Positions 33,676-43,242 of a stretch of 64,000 bases of DNA are shown in pieces. The notes under the pieces are model-generated. The model ran no database searches, was not told the DNA's origin, and worked only from the letters and a program-made list of their open reading frames with translations. Position numbers and translations under genes: made by a program. Numbering within the stretch: position 1 is the first letter of the stretch; every line of letters starts with the position of its first letter. This DNA comes from Nocardiopsis flavescens (GTDB taxonomy: Bacteria > Actinomycetota > Actinomycetes > Streptosporangiales > Streptosporangiaceae), in the NCBI RefSeq assembly GCF_900141985.1, contig NZ_FQZK01000004.1, positions 62,001 to 126,000 of the forward strand, given 5' to 3'.

Positions 33676-35148
33676 TCAGGACCAGTCGCCGCGGACCTCC
33701 AGGGCGCCGTCCGCCGCGATCAGGGTCGCGTTGCCGTCGTGGTCGTCGATGGTGCGGGGGCGCAGGGTGCCGTGGAACGCCGGGGTGGACACCCGGACGC
33801 GGTCGGGCGTGCGGGCGCGGAGGATGCGCAGCCCCCAGGGGGCGCCGGGGTCGGCCAGGTCCGCGGGGGCGGCCAGGTGGAGGGTGACGCCGGCGGGCGG
33901 TGCGCCCCCGTGCGAGGGGCGGTCGGCGGTGTAGGAGAACAGGCGCAGCGCGGCGGCGGAGGGCGCGTGGGCGATCTCCCCGTCCGGGGCGGCCCGTTGC
34001 GCCGGACCCCCCTCGTCCCCGCGCAGTTCGCGGGCGAGCCGCCGCGCCTCCACCAGCTCCTCGGCCCCGGAGGCGCGGGACACGCGGTCCAGGACCCGGT
34101 CGAAGTGCTCGGCCGTCTCGGCGCCGCCGCGGCGGACCCAGGCCAGCGCCAGCTCCCGGAAGGCGCGTTCGCGCCGGCCCCGGGTGGCGTGCGCCGCGGC
34201 GGCGGCGATCTCCGTCCCCGCTCCGGACAGGGAGCGGCACAGGGCGGAGACCGAGACCCCGATCGGGGCCGGGCTCCAGCCGGACGAGCGGATCCTGACC
34301 ATGGTCCAGATCAGCAGGTGGCAGACGGCCCGGGCCGCGGGCCCGCCGACCTCCCCGCCGACGGGGACGGCGCCGCGCCCCCGCCGGCGGGCGGCCCGCG
34401 GCGGCTCCGCGGACGTCAGGAACAGCGGCAGTCCCTCGGCGGTGCACACCTGGAGGGTGGCGGCGGGACCGCGCAGCAGGCCGTCGCCGAAGGACACCGC
34501 GACACCGGAGTGGTCGCAGGCGAAGCGGGCGCCGGGGGCGGTGCGCGTGTCGAAGCGGACCTCCTCCACCTCGGGCAGGTGCACCACGAGTTCGACCGCC
34601 CGGTCCCCCTCATCCGGGCCGGCCGGGTCCCCCGCGGGCCCGGTGCGGGTGCGCTCGGCCGTGAGCGAGACCCGGGCGGTCAGCCGGGTGCCGCGCCGCT
34701 CCACCGACAGGGTGCTGACCGTGGCCGCGTCCAGGCGGTGGCCGGCGGCCAGGTCGTCGGCGACGCCGCCGGTCACCGGGACGACCGTCGGGCGGGGGCC
34801 GCCGGCGGCCTCCCGTGCGGGCCGGAGCAGCGGCTCCACGTCGTACCCGGCCTCGGCCGCGCTCGCCGCCATCCAGGAGCGGCGCGCCGGACCGAGGTCG
34901 GCCATCCACCGCAGGGCCCGGCGGGCGCGTCTGTCCCTGGCTCGGCGGGTGCGGCCCAGCGCGGAGACGAAGAGGGCACGCGTGTTGTTGTCCCAGACGT
35001 CGGCGGTGCCGCGGACGGCCTCCCGGTCGTAGAACCGGGCGTCGGCGGTGGCGTCCTCCATCTGGACGAGGGAGCGGTCCAGGAGTGCGCTCAGAACGGC
35101 CAGAGCGGACGGCGGGCGCGGGTCGGCGGGGGGTGCGGTGCCGGGCAT
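33676..35148 (-). CDS. Hypothetical protein, 490 residues
   Basis: Start taken at ATG 35148, where the frame begins MPGTAPPADPRPPS and then a helical region (LAVLSALLDRSLVQMEDATA). No family is recognised. The middle is beta-rich (VSTLSVERRGTRLTARVSLT, AVELVVHLPEVEEVRFDTR). Two Cys pairs occur (FACDHSG, QVCTAEG), then a helical region (CHLLIWTMVRIRSSGW) and a charged helix. The C-terminus is beta-rich again (LILARTPD-like and DGNATLIAADGALEVRGDW). No signal peptide and no catalytic motif are visible. It is convergent with the TetR gene, 43 bases away. Confidence 0.6.
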   Translation of the reverse strand: MPGTAPPADPRPPSALAVLSALLDRSLVQMEDATADARFYDREAVRGTADVWDNNTRALFVSALGRTRRARDRRARRALRWMADLGPARRSWMAASAAEAGYDVEPLLRPAREAAGGPRPTVVPVTGGVADDLAAGHRLDAATVSTLSVERRGTRLTARVSLTAERTRTGPAGDPAGPDEGDRAVELVVHLPEVEEVRFDTRTAPGARFACDHSGVAVSFGDGLLRGPAATLQVCTAEGLPLFLTSAEPPRAARRRGRGAVPVGGEVGGPAARAVCHLLIWTMVRIRSSGWSPAPIGVSVSALCRSLSGAGTEIAAAAAHATRGRRERAFRELALAWVRRGGAETAEHFDRVLDRVSRASGAEELVEARRLARELRGDEGGPAQRAAPDGEIAHAPSAAALRLFSYTADRPSHGGAPPAGVTLHLAAPADLADPGAPWGLRILRARTPDRVRVSTPAFHGTLRPRTIDDHDGNATLIAADGALEVRGDWS

Positions 35149-35719
35149 ACCCGGAATCCTGGCACATCCGGGGCGTCGGCACGAAGCGGAGGACGGCCCG
35201 CGCGGGGAGACCGCGGTAACAGTGGGCCGGGGAGGGCCGGCCGCCCCCGCGCCGGGGCGGCGGCGCGCCGTCCGCGGGCCCCCGGGCGGGCGGGGGCCGT
35301 GGACGGCTCCGGGGGCCGGGCTTCGGTGGCGGGCCCCGCCGCGCCGGGCGTTCGCCGTGCCGTACAGCCTCCGGGCCGCGCGTTCCCGGCGGGCCGGGGC
35401 CCAGGGCCCGGCAGGAGCACCGCGGTCGCAGGGCCCGGCGGGAACACCGGGTCTCGGGACGGGAGGACCGGTCGCGGGGCGGGTGCGGCGACGGGGAAAC
35501 CCGCCGCATCCGCCCCGCGGTCCGGCGGACCCGGCGGGGCCGGGGACCACGGGTCCCCGTCGGAGCGCCCCGCCGGGCCGGTTCATGGGGGTGCGCGTGC
35601 GGCGCGGTCCGGAGCCGTGCGGCCCCTTCCCCCGCTACCGCTACCGGGCCGCGGACGGCCGGCGGGCCGTCCGCGGCGCGCCGCACGCGCCCGGGGGCGG
35701 CGCCGCCCCCGGAGGAGCG
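35149..35719. other. GC-rich spacer, no gene supported
   Basis: Frames run through this stretch in several phases but are dominated by Arg, Pro, Gly and Ala and lack ribosome sites. The 60 bases nearest 35148 are less GC-rich and may hold a promoter for the 490-residue gene. Confidence 0.4.
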
Positions 35720-36949
35720 TCAGCGCACGGGGAGCCCGGTGATGGTGCGGCCGATGATGAGCTTCTGGATCTCGCTGGCGCCCTCGAAGATGGTGAAGAT
35801 GGTGGCGTCGCGGTGCCAGCGCTCCACGGGGTAGTCCCTCGTGTAGCCGTTCCCGCCGAGGATGCGCACGGCGTTCTGGGTCACGAAGGTCGCGGTCTCG
35901 CTGGCGTAGAGCTTGCTCATGGAGCCCTGCGCGCTGTCGAAGTCCTTGCCGTTGCGGGCCATCCACGCGGCGCGCCACACCAGCAGGCGGGCGGCGTCGA
36001 TGCGGGTGGCCATCTCGGCGAGGAGGAAGGCCACACCCTGGTTCTCGCCGATGGGCCTGCCGAACTGCTCCCTCTGGGTGGAGTACTCCAGGGCGTACTC
36101 GTAGGCGGCGCGGGCGCAGCCCACGGCCATGGCGCCGACGGTGGGCCGGGAGGCCTCGAAGGTCTTCATGGCGGCCTGCCCCTTGGAGCGCCGCCCCTCG
36201 CGGGCGCGGGCGAGGCGCTCGTCGAGCTTCTCCTTGCCGCCCAGCAGGCACGCGCCGGGGACGCGCACGTCGTCCAGGACGACCTCGGCGGTGTGGGAGG
36301 CGCGGATGCCGTGCTTGGCGAACTTCTGGCCCTGGGAGAGGCCCGGGGTGTGCGGGGGGACGATGAAGGTGGCCTGGCCGCGCGAGCCGAGTTCGGGGTC
36401 CACGGAGGCGACGACGACGTGGACGTCGGCGATGCCGCCGTTGGTGGCCCAGGTCTTGGTGCCGTTGAGCACCCACTCGTCCTTGGCCGCGTCGTACACG
36501 GCGCGGGTCCGGATGGCGGACACGTCGCTGCCCGCGTCGGGCTCGGAGGAGCAGAACGCGGCGAGCCGGATGTCGTCGGCGGTGCCGAACATCTGCGGCG
36601 TCCACTCGAAGACCTGCTCCTGGGTTCCGTTGGCGGCGACGGAGACGGCGGCCAGGCCGGTGCCGGTGATGGCCAGCGCGATGCCGGGGTCGCCCCAGAA
36701 GAGCTCCTCGAAGGCGACCGGGATGCCCAGTCCGCTGGGCTCCAGCCACTGGTTGGCGAAGAAGTCGAGCGAGTACAGGCCGATCTTGGCGGCCTCCTGG
36801 ATGATCGGCCAGGGGGTCTCCTCCCGCTCGTCCCACTCGGCGGCGGCGGGGCGGATGACGTCGGCGGCGAACCCGTGGACCCAGTCCCGGACCTCGCGGA
36901 TGTCCTCGCTCGGTTCCAGGCTGAAGGCGGGCGCGGTGGCCTCACTCAT
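35720..36949 (-). CDS. Acyl-CoA dehydrogenase
   Basis: A 409-residue FAD-dependent acyl-CoA dehydrogenase catalysing the alpha,beta-oxidation of acyl-CoA in the cytoplasm. Signatures are [20 protein letters not shown] (first FAD/substrate motif), [51 protein letters not shown] and the catalytic region [17 protein letters not shown] with Glu in FEG. The N-terminal helix domain includes [16 protein letters not shown]. Chain length preference cannot be told. It stands alone and is preceded by a 19-base palindromic operator, so it is probably under a TetR-type lipid regulator encoded elsewhere. Confidence 0.92.
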   Translation of the reverse strand: MSEATAPAFSLEPSEDIREVRDWVHGFAADVIRPAAAEWDEREETPWPIIQEAAKIGLYSLDFFANQWLEPSGLGIPVAFEELFWGDPGIALAITGTGLAAVSVAANGTQEQVFEWTPQMFGTADDIRLAAFCSSEPDAGSDVSAIRTRAVYDAAKDEWVLNGTKTWATNGGIADVHVVVASVDPELGSRGQATFIVPPHTPGLSQGQKFAKHGIRASHTAEVVLDDVRVPGACLLGGKEKLDERLARAREGRRSKGQAAMKTFEASRPTVGAMAVGCARAAYEYALEYSTQREQFGRPIGENQGVAFLLAEMATRIDAARLLVWRAAWMARNGKDFDSAQGSMSKLYASETATFVTQNAVRILGGNGYTRDYPVERWHRDATIFTIFEGASEIQKLIIGRTITGLPVR

Positions 36950-37000
36950 GCGCTTACATCCTTTGTCGGACCCTCCGGGGGAGGAGGGGGAGATCAGATC

Positions 37001-37019
37001 GTGTTACCAACGGTAACAC
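37001..37019. promoter_or_regulatory. Palindromic operator upstream of acyl-CoA dehydrogenase
   Basis: The perfect dyad GTGTTACC-AAC-GGTAACAC ends 52 bases before the start codon. Its GTTACCnnnGGTAAC form suits TetR-family lipid regulators. No copy of this exact site was noticed elsewhere in the window, and no regulator gene adjoins it. Confidence 0.75.
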
Positions 37020-37202
37020 CACGAGAGGGCGGACACAATCGCCGACCCCGGCCACGGGGGGACCGGAGGGGGAGGGCGCGGGAAGGACACGCGAAGCCGG
37101 GGGCGGGGCCCCGGCGGGACGACGGCGCACCGGCCGCGGTCCGGCGGAGGGCAACCCGGCGGGACGCGGAGGGGCGCGCCCCCTCCGCGTCCCGACCCCG
37201 GG

Positions 37203-38678
37203 TCAGTCGTCGTGCGCGTAGTTCTCCAGGAACGTGTAGACGTCGTGCTCGTCCACGCCGGGGAAGGTCCCCGAGGGCAGCGCCGACAGCACGTGGGAGT
37301 GGGCGCGGGCCGACGGCCACACGTTGCCCTCCCAGCGGGCGGCCATCTCCGCGGGCGGGCGCACGCAGCACTCGCCGCCGGGGCAGTTGGACTTGGTGCG
37401 GTTGGTGGTCTCCCGCCCGCGGAACCAGCGCGACTCCTTGTAGGGCACGCCCAGGGTGATGGCGAAGTTGCGCTCCCGGCTGGGGTCGACGTGCGCCACG
37501 CACCAGTGGGTGCCGTTGGGCTTGTCCGTGTACTGGTAGTAGATCGAGTACCGGTCCGGCGAGGCGAACACCTGGCGGCCCGACCACTGGCGGCACATGC
37601 GCTGTCCCTCGATGGCACCGGTCTCGTCGGTGGGGAAGACCAGACCGTCGTTCTCGTAGGCCTTGTAGATGATGCCGGTCTCGTCGTTGCGGATGAAGTG
37701 GCAGACCAGGTCCAGGTGGCGGTAGGCCAGGTTGGTGAACCGGTGGGCCGCCATCTCGTAGGACACCGAGTAGACGTCGCGCAGGTCCTCGACCGACAGG
37801 TCGCGGGCGTGCTTGGCCTCCTGGAGGTAGGTGACCGCGGTGGACTCGGGGATGAGGACGGCCGCCGCGAAGTAGTTGGCCTCCACCCGCTGGCGCAGGA
37901 AGTCGCCGAAGTCCCGGGGGCGCTGGTGGCCCAGCACGACGTGGCCCAGCGTCTGGAGGAGGATCGTGCGCGGGCTGTGCATGCCCAGGGTGGTCTCGCG
38001 CTTGAGGTAGATGCGCCGGTTGACGTGGTCGGTGAGGGAGCGCACCGAGCGGGGCAGGTCCTGGACGTAGCGCAGGCTGAAGCCGTGGTGGGTGGCGATG
38101 GCGAGGATCTGGCCCTGGGAGAGCGCGCCGGCGCCGTAGTTGACGGCGTCGAGGGTCTCGGCGGCGGCCTTCTCGATCTGCTCGAAGTAGTTGCCGCGCT
38201 CGCGCATCTGGCGGCGCAGGTCGGCGTTGGCCCGGCGGGCCTCCTCGGGGGTGGCGGTGGGCTTGGCGCTGCGGCGCTTGAGCTCGTCGTACAGGCCCAC
38301 GATGTGTTCGAGCACGTCGTTGGGGACCCGCTTGCCGACCTTGAGGTGCGGCAGGTTGAGGGTCTGGTAGACGGGGTCGCGCTGCGCCTCCTCGACCGCG
38401 ATCTCCAGCTGCGCGCGCCGGCTGGGGGGCTGCTTGGAGAGGAGCTCCTCAACGGAGACGCCCAGGGCGGAGGCGAGGGACGTGAGGAGGGAGAGCTTGG
38501 GCTCGCGTTTGCCGTTCTCCAGCAGGGAGAGCTGAGAGGGGGCCCTGCCCACGCGTTCTCCCAGGTCGGAGAGGGTCATGCCGCGGGCCCGGCGCAGATG
38601 ACGGAGCCGCTGGCCAAAGGTGACGAGATCTAGGTCACCTGTCAAAGACGGTATTTCTTCAGCACCAAAGTACGCCAT
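37203..38678 (-). CDS. ramB: RamB-like XRE-family regulator
   Basis: A 491-residue regulator, from ATG 38678. The HTH_XRE domain is TFGQRLRHLRRARGMTLSDL followed by GRAPSQLSLLENGKREP. After a linker comes a peptidase-M78-like region (ATHHGFSLRYVQDLPRSVRS, LLQTLGHVVLGHQ, ANYFAAAVLIP). The C-terminal domain is Cys-rich (RMCRQWSGRQVF, CPGGECCVRP). This plan is that of RamB and ScfR-type short-chain fatty acid regulators. RamB of Corynebacterium controls acetate metabolism, including isocitrate lyase. The divergent aceA start is 187 bases away, which strongly supports this role. The exact corynebacterial binding motif was not found by eye between the genes. Confidence 0.85.
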   Translation of the reverse strand: MAYFGAEEIPSLTGDLDLVTFGQRLRHLRRARGMTLSDLGERVGRAPSQLSLLENGKREPKLSLLTSLASALGVSVEELLSKQPPSRRAQLEIAVEEAQRDPVYQTLNLPHLKVGKRVPNDVLEHIVGLYDELKRRSAKPTATPEEARRANADLRRQMRERGNYFEQIEKAAAETLDAVNYGAGALSQGQILAIATHHGFSLRYVQDLPRSVRSLTDHVNRRIYLKRETTLGMHSPRTILLQTLGHVVLGHQRPRDFGDFLRQRVEANYFAAAVLIPESTAVTYLQEAKHARDLSVEDLRDVYSVSYEMAAHRFTNLAYRHLDLVCHFIRNDETGIIYKAYENDGLVFPTDETGAIEGQRMCRQWSGRQVFASPDRYSIYYQYTDKPNGTHWCVAHVDPSRERNFAITLGVPYKESRWFRGRETTNRTKSNCPGGECCVRPPAEMAARWEGNVWPSARAHSHVLSALPSGTFPGVDEHDVYTFLENYAHDD

Positions 38679-38865
38679 GCGTTCATGGTACGGAAAGAAA
38701 CGATGATCTTCACCCGATTTCGTGTGGAAAAGACTGGGATCTTCGCCAAGAATCATGGTTACCGGCGGGGAACTTACCGCCCAGGGCTCACCCCCTGGCC
38801 CCGGGCAGGGCCTCCCCTCGACCGGTGCGAACACCTTGGGGACTACACGTAAGGCGGGAACTCAC

Positions 38866-40164
38866 ATGGGCACCAGTGCTCGACGACAGGAAGCCAGCGC
38901 GGCACTCCAGCGGGAGTGGGAGACCGACCCCCGGTGGGCCGGGATCGAGCGCACCTACTCCGCCGACCAGGTGGTCAAGCTGCGCGGCTCGGTCGCCGAG
39001 GAGCACACGCTGGCCCGCCTGGGCGCCGAGCGGCTCTGGAAGCTGCTGCACACCGAGGACTACGTCAACAGCCTGGGCGCCCTCACCGGCAACCAGGCCG
39101 TCCAGCAGGTCCGCGCGGGCCTCAAGGCCATCTACCTCTCCGGGTGGCAGGTCGCGGCCGACGCCAACCTGTCGGGCAACACCTACCCGGACCAGAGCCT
39201 CTACCCGGCCAACTCCGTCCCGGCCGTCGTCCGCCGCATCAACAACGCCCTGATGCGCGCCGACCAGATCACCTGGGCCGAGGGCGACGACAGCGCCCCG
39301 CACTGGCTGGCCCCGATCGTCGCCGACGCCGAGGCCGGGTTCGGCGGCGTCCTCAACGCCTACGAGCTGATGCGCGGCATGATCGCCTCCGGCGCCGCGG
39401 GCGTGCACTGGGAGGACCAGCTGGCCTCCGAGAAGAAGTGCGGCCACCTGGGCGGCAAGGTCCTCATCCCCACCGGCCAGCACGTCAAGACGCTGAACGC
39501 GGCGCGCCTGGCCGCCGACGTGGCCGGCGTCCCCTCGCTGGTCATCGCCCGCACCGACGCGCAGGCAGCCACGCTGATCACCAGCGACGTCGACGAGCGC
39601 GACCTGCCCTTCGTCACCGGCGAGCGCACCGCCGAGGGCTTCTACCGCTTCCGCAACGGCGTCGACGCCTGCGTCGCCCGCGGCCTGGCCTACGCCCCGC
39701 ACTCCGACCTGCTCTGGATGGAGACCGCGACGCCGGACCTGGAGGTCGCCCGCGACTTCGCCGAGCGCATCAAGGCGGAGTACCCGGACCAGATGCTGGC
39801 CTACAACTGCTCGCCGTCCTTCAACTGGAAGCGGCACCTGGACGACGCGACCATCGCGAAGTTCCAGCGCGAGCTGGGCCACATGGGCTACAAGTTCCAG
39901 TTCATCACCCTGGCGGGCTTCCACTCGCTCAACCACTCGATGTTCAACCTGGCCAAGGGCTACGCCCAGAACGGGATGACCTCGTACGTCGAGCTGCAGG
40001 AGGCCGAGTTCGCGTCGGAGGCCGACGGCTACACCGCGACCCGCCACCAGCGCGAGGTCGGCACCGGCTACTTCGACACGATCAGCACGACCATCGCACC
40101 CGAGGCCAGCACCACGGCTCTCACCGGCTCCACAGAAGAAGACCAGTTCTCAGCGGCTCACTGA
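38866..40164 (+). CDS. aceA: Isocitrate lyase
   Basis: A 432-residue isocitrate lyase, the first enzyme of the glyoxylate shunt (isocitrate to glyoxylate and succinate). The active-site KKCGH is at 190-194 (Cys192). Other signatures are [32 protein letters not shown] with metal-binding Asp residues, [22 protein letters not shown] and [14 protein letters not shown]. Length fits bacterial ICL1. The ATG at 38866 is the start giving the usual short N-terminus. Transcription is probably controlled by the divergent RamB-like protein. A strong hairpin follows the stop. Confidence 0.95.
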   Translation: MGTSARRQEASAALQREWETDPRWAGIERTYSADQVVKLRGSVAEEHTLARLGAERLWKLLHTEDYVNSLGALTGNQAVQQVRAGLKAIYLSGWQVAADANLSGNTYPDQSLYPANSVPAVVRRINNALMRADQITWAEGDDSAPHWLAPIVADAEAGFGGVLNAYELMRGMIASGAAGVHWEDQLASEKKCGHLGGKVLIPTGQHVKTLNAARLAADVAGVPSLVIARTDAQAATLITSDVDERDLPFVTGERTAEGFYRFRNGVDACVARGLAYAPHSDLLWMETATPDLEVARDFAERIKAEYPDQMLAYNCSPSFNWKRHLDDATIAKFQRELGHMGYKFQFITLAGFHSLNHSMFNLAKGYAQNGMTSYVELQEAEFASEADGYTATRHQREVGTGYFDTISTTIAPEASTTALTGSTEEDQFSAAH

Positions 40165-40183
40165 CCCTGGTCTTCTCTTCCCA

Positions 40184-40234
40184 GGCGGTCGGCCCTCCCC
40201 GCTTTCGTGGCTGGGGCGGGGCGGGCCGACCGCC
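40184..40234 (+). terminator. Terminator after aceA
   Basis: A 12-bp stem of GGCGGTCGGCCC with its complement at 40223-40234 encloses further C-rich and G-rich arms, 20 bases after the stop. No T run follows. Confidence 0.65.
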
Positions 40235-40384
40235 GCCCCCGGCCGTCGGCCGTGCGCGACCGTGTCACACGCGCACGGCCGGCGGCCTGCCCGCGGCCGC
40301 TCCCCCCACGGGGGGCGGCCACCGCCGTTCCCCGGCGGGTGGCCGGACACGGCCGCGTTCGCCCCGCGGCCCGGCGGTCGGGCC

Positions 40385-40390
40385 TAGGGT
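40385..40390 (+). promoter_or_regulatory. Possible -10 box TAGGGT
   Basis: TAGGGT, a common actinobacterial -10, lies about 52 bases before the lipoprotein GTG, with GGAGGGACCC as the ribosome site between them. No convincing -35 is seen. Confidence 0.4.
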
Positions 40391-40441
40391 GAACGCCGTA
40401 CGGGCCGGACCCGGCCCGGCGGAGGAGATGCGGAGGGACCC

Positions 40442-40672
40442 GTGACACTTCCCGACACCCCGCGGCGCCCGTGGTGGGCGTCGCTGCGCGCGCTGCTGGC
40501 CGCCCTGACGCTGGCGGGCGCCGTCACGCTGGGCGCCACGGCCTGCGACTTCGGCGACGGAGACGACGATGACGCCGAGCAGGGCCAGGAGGACGGCGGC
40601 AACGGCGACGACGAGGGCGATGACGACGGCGATGACGGTGACGGTGACGGCGGGGACGATGACGACGACTGA
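40442..40672 (+). CDS. Small, extremely acidic lipoprotein
   Basis: A 76-residue protein starting at GTG, with GGAGGG just upstream. The first 34 residues form a lipoprotein signal: basic start (RRPWW), hydrophobic core (LRALLAALTLAGAVTLG) and lipobox GATAC, so the mature chain would be lipid-anchored through its first Cys outside the membrane. The mature 42 residues are almost only Asp, Gly and Glu (DFGDGDDDDAEQGQ onwards), with a very high net negative charge. Such a tail could bind calcium or other cations, or interact with the envelope. No family is known to me. Confidence 0.75.
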   Translation: MTLPDTPRRPWWASLRALLAALTLAGAVTLGATACDFGDGDDDDAEQGQEDGGNGDDEGDDDGDDGDGDGGDDDDD

Positions 40673-40959
40673 CCCGCGGTCCCCCGCGCGCTGAGCGCAC
40701 ACCGCAGCGGCACATGCCCGGTGCCGACCGGTGCGCCCCGCACCGGCCGGCACCGGCGCGGGCCCGCGCGGCGGCCGACCCGGTTCCGGACCGGGCGGCG
40801 CGTCCGGGGCCGGGCACGCGGTGCACCGGTCGGCGTGCGCCACCGGACCGGTGGCCGCCGACGGGCCCGCGCGCGGCGGATCGGCGTCGCTTCCGCCCCG
40901 GCCGCACACGCCCCGACCTGCGGACGCCGGGGGTGCGCGGGGCGCGTAGATTGCGTTGC

Positions 40960-41832
40960 GTGAGAGACGAGATGCACGCCGACCGGCACCCGCCCGAGGA
41001 CACCCCCGCCGCCGGGGACGCCCCGGCGCCCGAGACCGCCCCGGAGCCCGCGACACCGGCCGCCGGCCCCGGTCTCGCCCTGCCCGGCGCGACCACCCTG
41101 CGCTGGGAGATCGCGTGCCTGCTCGTGCTGTCCCTGGGCGCCTCGGCGGTGTCGGCGCTCATCTCGTTCCTGGGCGTGCTCACCGCGCCCGAGGCCCTGG
41201 CCGAGCACACCGCCAGCCTGGTGCGCCCCCAGGCCGACCAGCGCCCGTGGCTGGACCTGTCCTGGCAGCTGTACCGGGTGGCGGTGGGGCTGGCCCCGGT
41301 GCTGCTGGCCGGGTACCTGCTGCACCGCTCCGCCGAGTCGGTGCGCACCATCGGGTTCGACCTGCGCCGCCCCGGGTTCGACCTGGGGTCGGGGGCCGTG
41401 CTGGCGGCCCTGATCGGCACGGGCGGCCTGGCCGTCTACGTGGTGTCGTGGCAGCTGGGCATGACCGTCACCATCGCCCCCAGCGCCCTGGAGGGCAACT
41501 GGTGGGACGTCCCCGTGCTCGTCCTCCAGGCCGCCAAGAACGGGATCCTGGAAGAGGTCATCGTCGTCGGCTACCTGCTGCACCGGCTGGGGCAGCTGGG
41601 CTGGACGCCGTGGAAGGCGGTGGTGGCCAGCTCGGTGCTGCGCGCCTTCTACCACCTGTACCAGGGCGTGGGCATGTTCTTCGGCAACCTGGTCATGGGG
41701 CTGGTGTTCGGCTGGTTCTACCACCGCTACGGCCGGGTGATGCCGCTGGTGGTGGCGCACACCGTCATCGACATCGTGGCGTTCGTGGGCTCGGTGTACC
41801 TGATCGGCCGCCTGGACTGGCTGCCCTCCTAG
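40960..41832 (+). CDS. CPBP-family intramembrane metalloprotease
   Basis: A 290-residue membrane protein with about eight helices. The CPBP (Abi/CAAX-like) signature is ILEEVIVVGYLLHR (Glu198, Glu199), a His in LRAFYHLYQG (His232) and a C-terminal VVAHTVID (His267). Members cleave prenylated or other membrane proteins, or act in bacteriocin self-protection. The first 45 residues are a Pro/Ala-rich cytoplasmic tail. GTG 40960 lies seven bases after TAGATT, a good -10, so the message is probably leaderless; ATG 40972 is an alternative. The role in this organism is unknown. Confidence 0.85.
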   Translation: MRDEMHADRHPPEDTPAAGDAPAPETAPEPATPAAGPGLALPGATTLRWEIACLLVLSLGASAVSALISFLGVLTAPEALAEHTASLVRPQADQRPWLDLSWQLYRVAVGLAPVLLAGYLLHRSAESVRTIGFDLRRPGFDLGSGAVLAALIGTGGLAVYVVSWQLGMTVTIAPSALEGNWWDVPVLVLQAAKNGILEEVIVVGYLLHRLGQLGWTPWKAVVASSVLRAFYHLYQGVGMFFGNLVMGLVFGWFYHRYGRVMPLVVAHTVIDIVAFVGSVYLIGRLDWLPS

Positions 41833-42302
41833 CATCCCGGGCCCCGGCTGCGTCGGCGGTACGGAGCGGGGACGCGGGGGGACCTCCCCGGCCGTCCCGC
41901 GCCGCGCGCACGGCCGGGGTCCCCGACCGCGTCCCGGTCCGGGAGCGGACGCCCTCCCCGCGGCCTGAAACGAGGTGCGCGCCCCCGCCGCGGGACCCGC
42001 CCGGCGGGCTCTCCGTGGCACGCGGGGACGGGCTCCGGGCGGGCGGTACCCCTCCACCCGGGACCGGGGCACCAGCGGACCGTTCTCCCCTGGATGCCCC
42101 GGACGTGGAGCCATCGCCCTTTTCCGGAGGGTCTCGGGCATTGCGCCCCGCGCGCGGAGGCGGGGCGGCCCGCCGCCCGTGTCGCGGGCGGTCCGGACGC
42201 GGTCCGCGGCGGATGATGGGCGCGCGGCCCGGGCGCCGGCTCCCCTCGGGGGCCTGCGCGGCGGCGTCCGCACCCGACCCGTCACCCTGGAACGGAGCGC
42301 CC
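41833..42302. other. Spacer before the polysaccharide lyase gene
   Basis: No gene is supported. Frames in this stretch have shadow composition. GGAACGGAGC, a possible weak ribosome site, lies just before 42303. No clear promoter or hairpin was picked out. Confidence 0.35.
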
Positions 42303-43211
42303 ATGACGGCCGCCGGAGTCCTGCTCGCCGCCGCCCTGACCACCGCATTGGCCACCGCATTGGCCACCGCACCGGCCGCCGTCCCGGCCCCGGCCGCCGG
42401 CGGGGACGCGCCCCCGCCCTCCTACCGGCACAACACCTTCGAGCGCCCCGCCGCGGGCGGCGCCTACACCCTGGAGGACTGGGCGCGGGACGGATGGGTG
42501 GCCAACCGCGACTCGGGCCTGGAGGAGCGCACCCTCATCGACGACTCGATCGCCCACGGAGGTGAGAAGTCGCTGCGCGTCCACTACCCCGCGGGCAGGA
42601 TCGGGGCGGGGGAGTCCGGTGCGTTGGCGCGGTTCCAGCTCGCCCCCGGGCGCGAGTACCACCTGTCCTTCTGGGCCCGCTTCAGCGAGGACTTCAGCTG
42701 GGGGACCACCTCGTTCGGCGGCAAGGTGGGGTTCGGGCTGAGCGGGGGCCCGGGGTGCTCGGGCAAGCAGACGTGCGACGGCCACAACGGCTACAGCTCG
42801 CGGGTGGTCTGGGGCCGCGACGGCGAGGCGGCGCTGTACTACTACCACATGGACAAGAAGGGCGAGGCCGGGGACAGGGTGCCCCTGCGCGCCGATGGCG
42901 AGGTGATCCACCACCCCCGGGGCGCGTGGGTGCACATCGCCCAGCGCCTGCGGGTCAACACGGTGACCGGCGGCACGGCCAACCCCGACGGGGAGATCGA
43001 GGCGTTCTACAACGGGCGCCCCGCCGCGCTGGTCACCGGCCTGCGCCTGGTGAGCAACGACGACCTGGTGGACGGCGCGCCCCTGTCCACCTTCTTCGGC
43101 GGCTCCACCGAGGGGTTCGCGCCGGCCCACGACGGCTACATCTGGTACGACGACCTGAAGGTGTCCACCTCGCGCGCCGACATCTGCGAGCTCGACGGCA
43201 CCTGCACGTGA
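42303..43211 (+). CDS. Secreted polysaccharide lyase-like protein
   Basis: A 302-residue exported protein. Residues 1-33 form a signal peptide with a long Ala/Leu/Thr core and an Ala-rich end. The mature part is a jelly-roll type domain: HGGEKSLRVHYPAGRIG, EYHLSFWARFSEDF, GGKVGFGLSGGPGCSGKQTC, YYYHMDKKG, WVHIAQRLRVNT, GEIEAFYNGRPAALV and HDGYIWYDDLKVS. This set resembles polysaccharide lyase family 14 and related secreted alginate or glucuronan lyases. Four Cys could pair. It would act outside the cell on uronic acid polymers; the substrate is inferred. Family placement is by motif memory. Confidence 0.75.
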   Translation: MTAAGVLLAAALTTALATALATAPAAVPAPAAGGDAPPPSYRHNTFERPAAGGAYTLEDWARDGWVANRDSGLEERTLIDDSIAHGGEKSLRVHYPAGRIGAGESGALARFQLAPGREYHLSFWARFSEDFSWGTTSFGGKVGFGLSGGPGCSGKQTCDGHNGYSSRVVWGRDGEAALYYYHMDKKGEAGDRVPLRADGEVIHHPRGAWVHIAQRLRVNTVTGGTANPDGEIEAFYNGRPAALVTGLRLVSNDDLVDGAPLSTFFGGSTEGFAPAHDGYIWYDDLKVSTSRADICELDGTCT

Positions 43212-43242
43212 CCCCGCGGCGTCACGGGGCCGGGGCCCGGCC

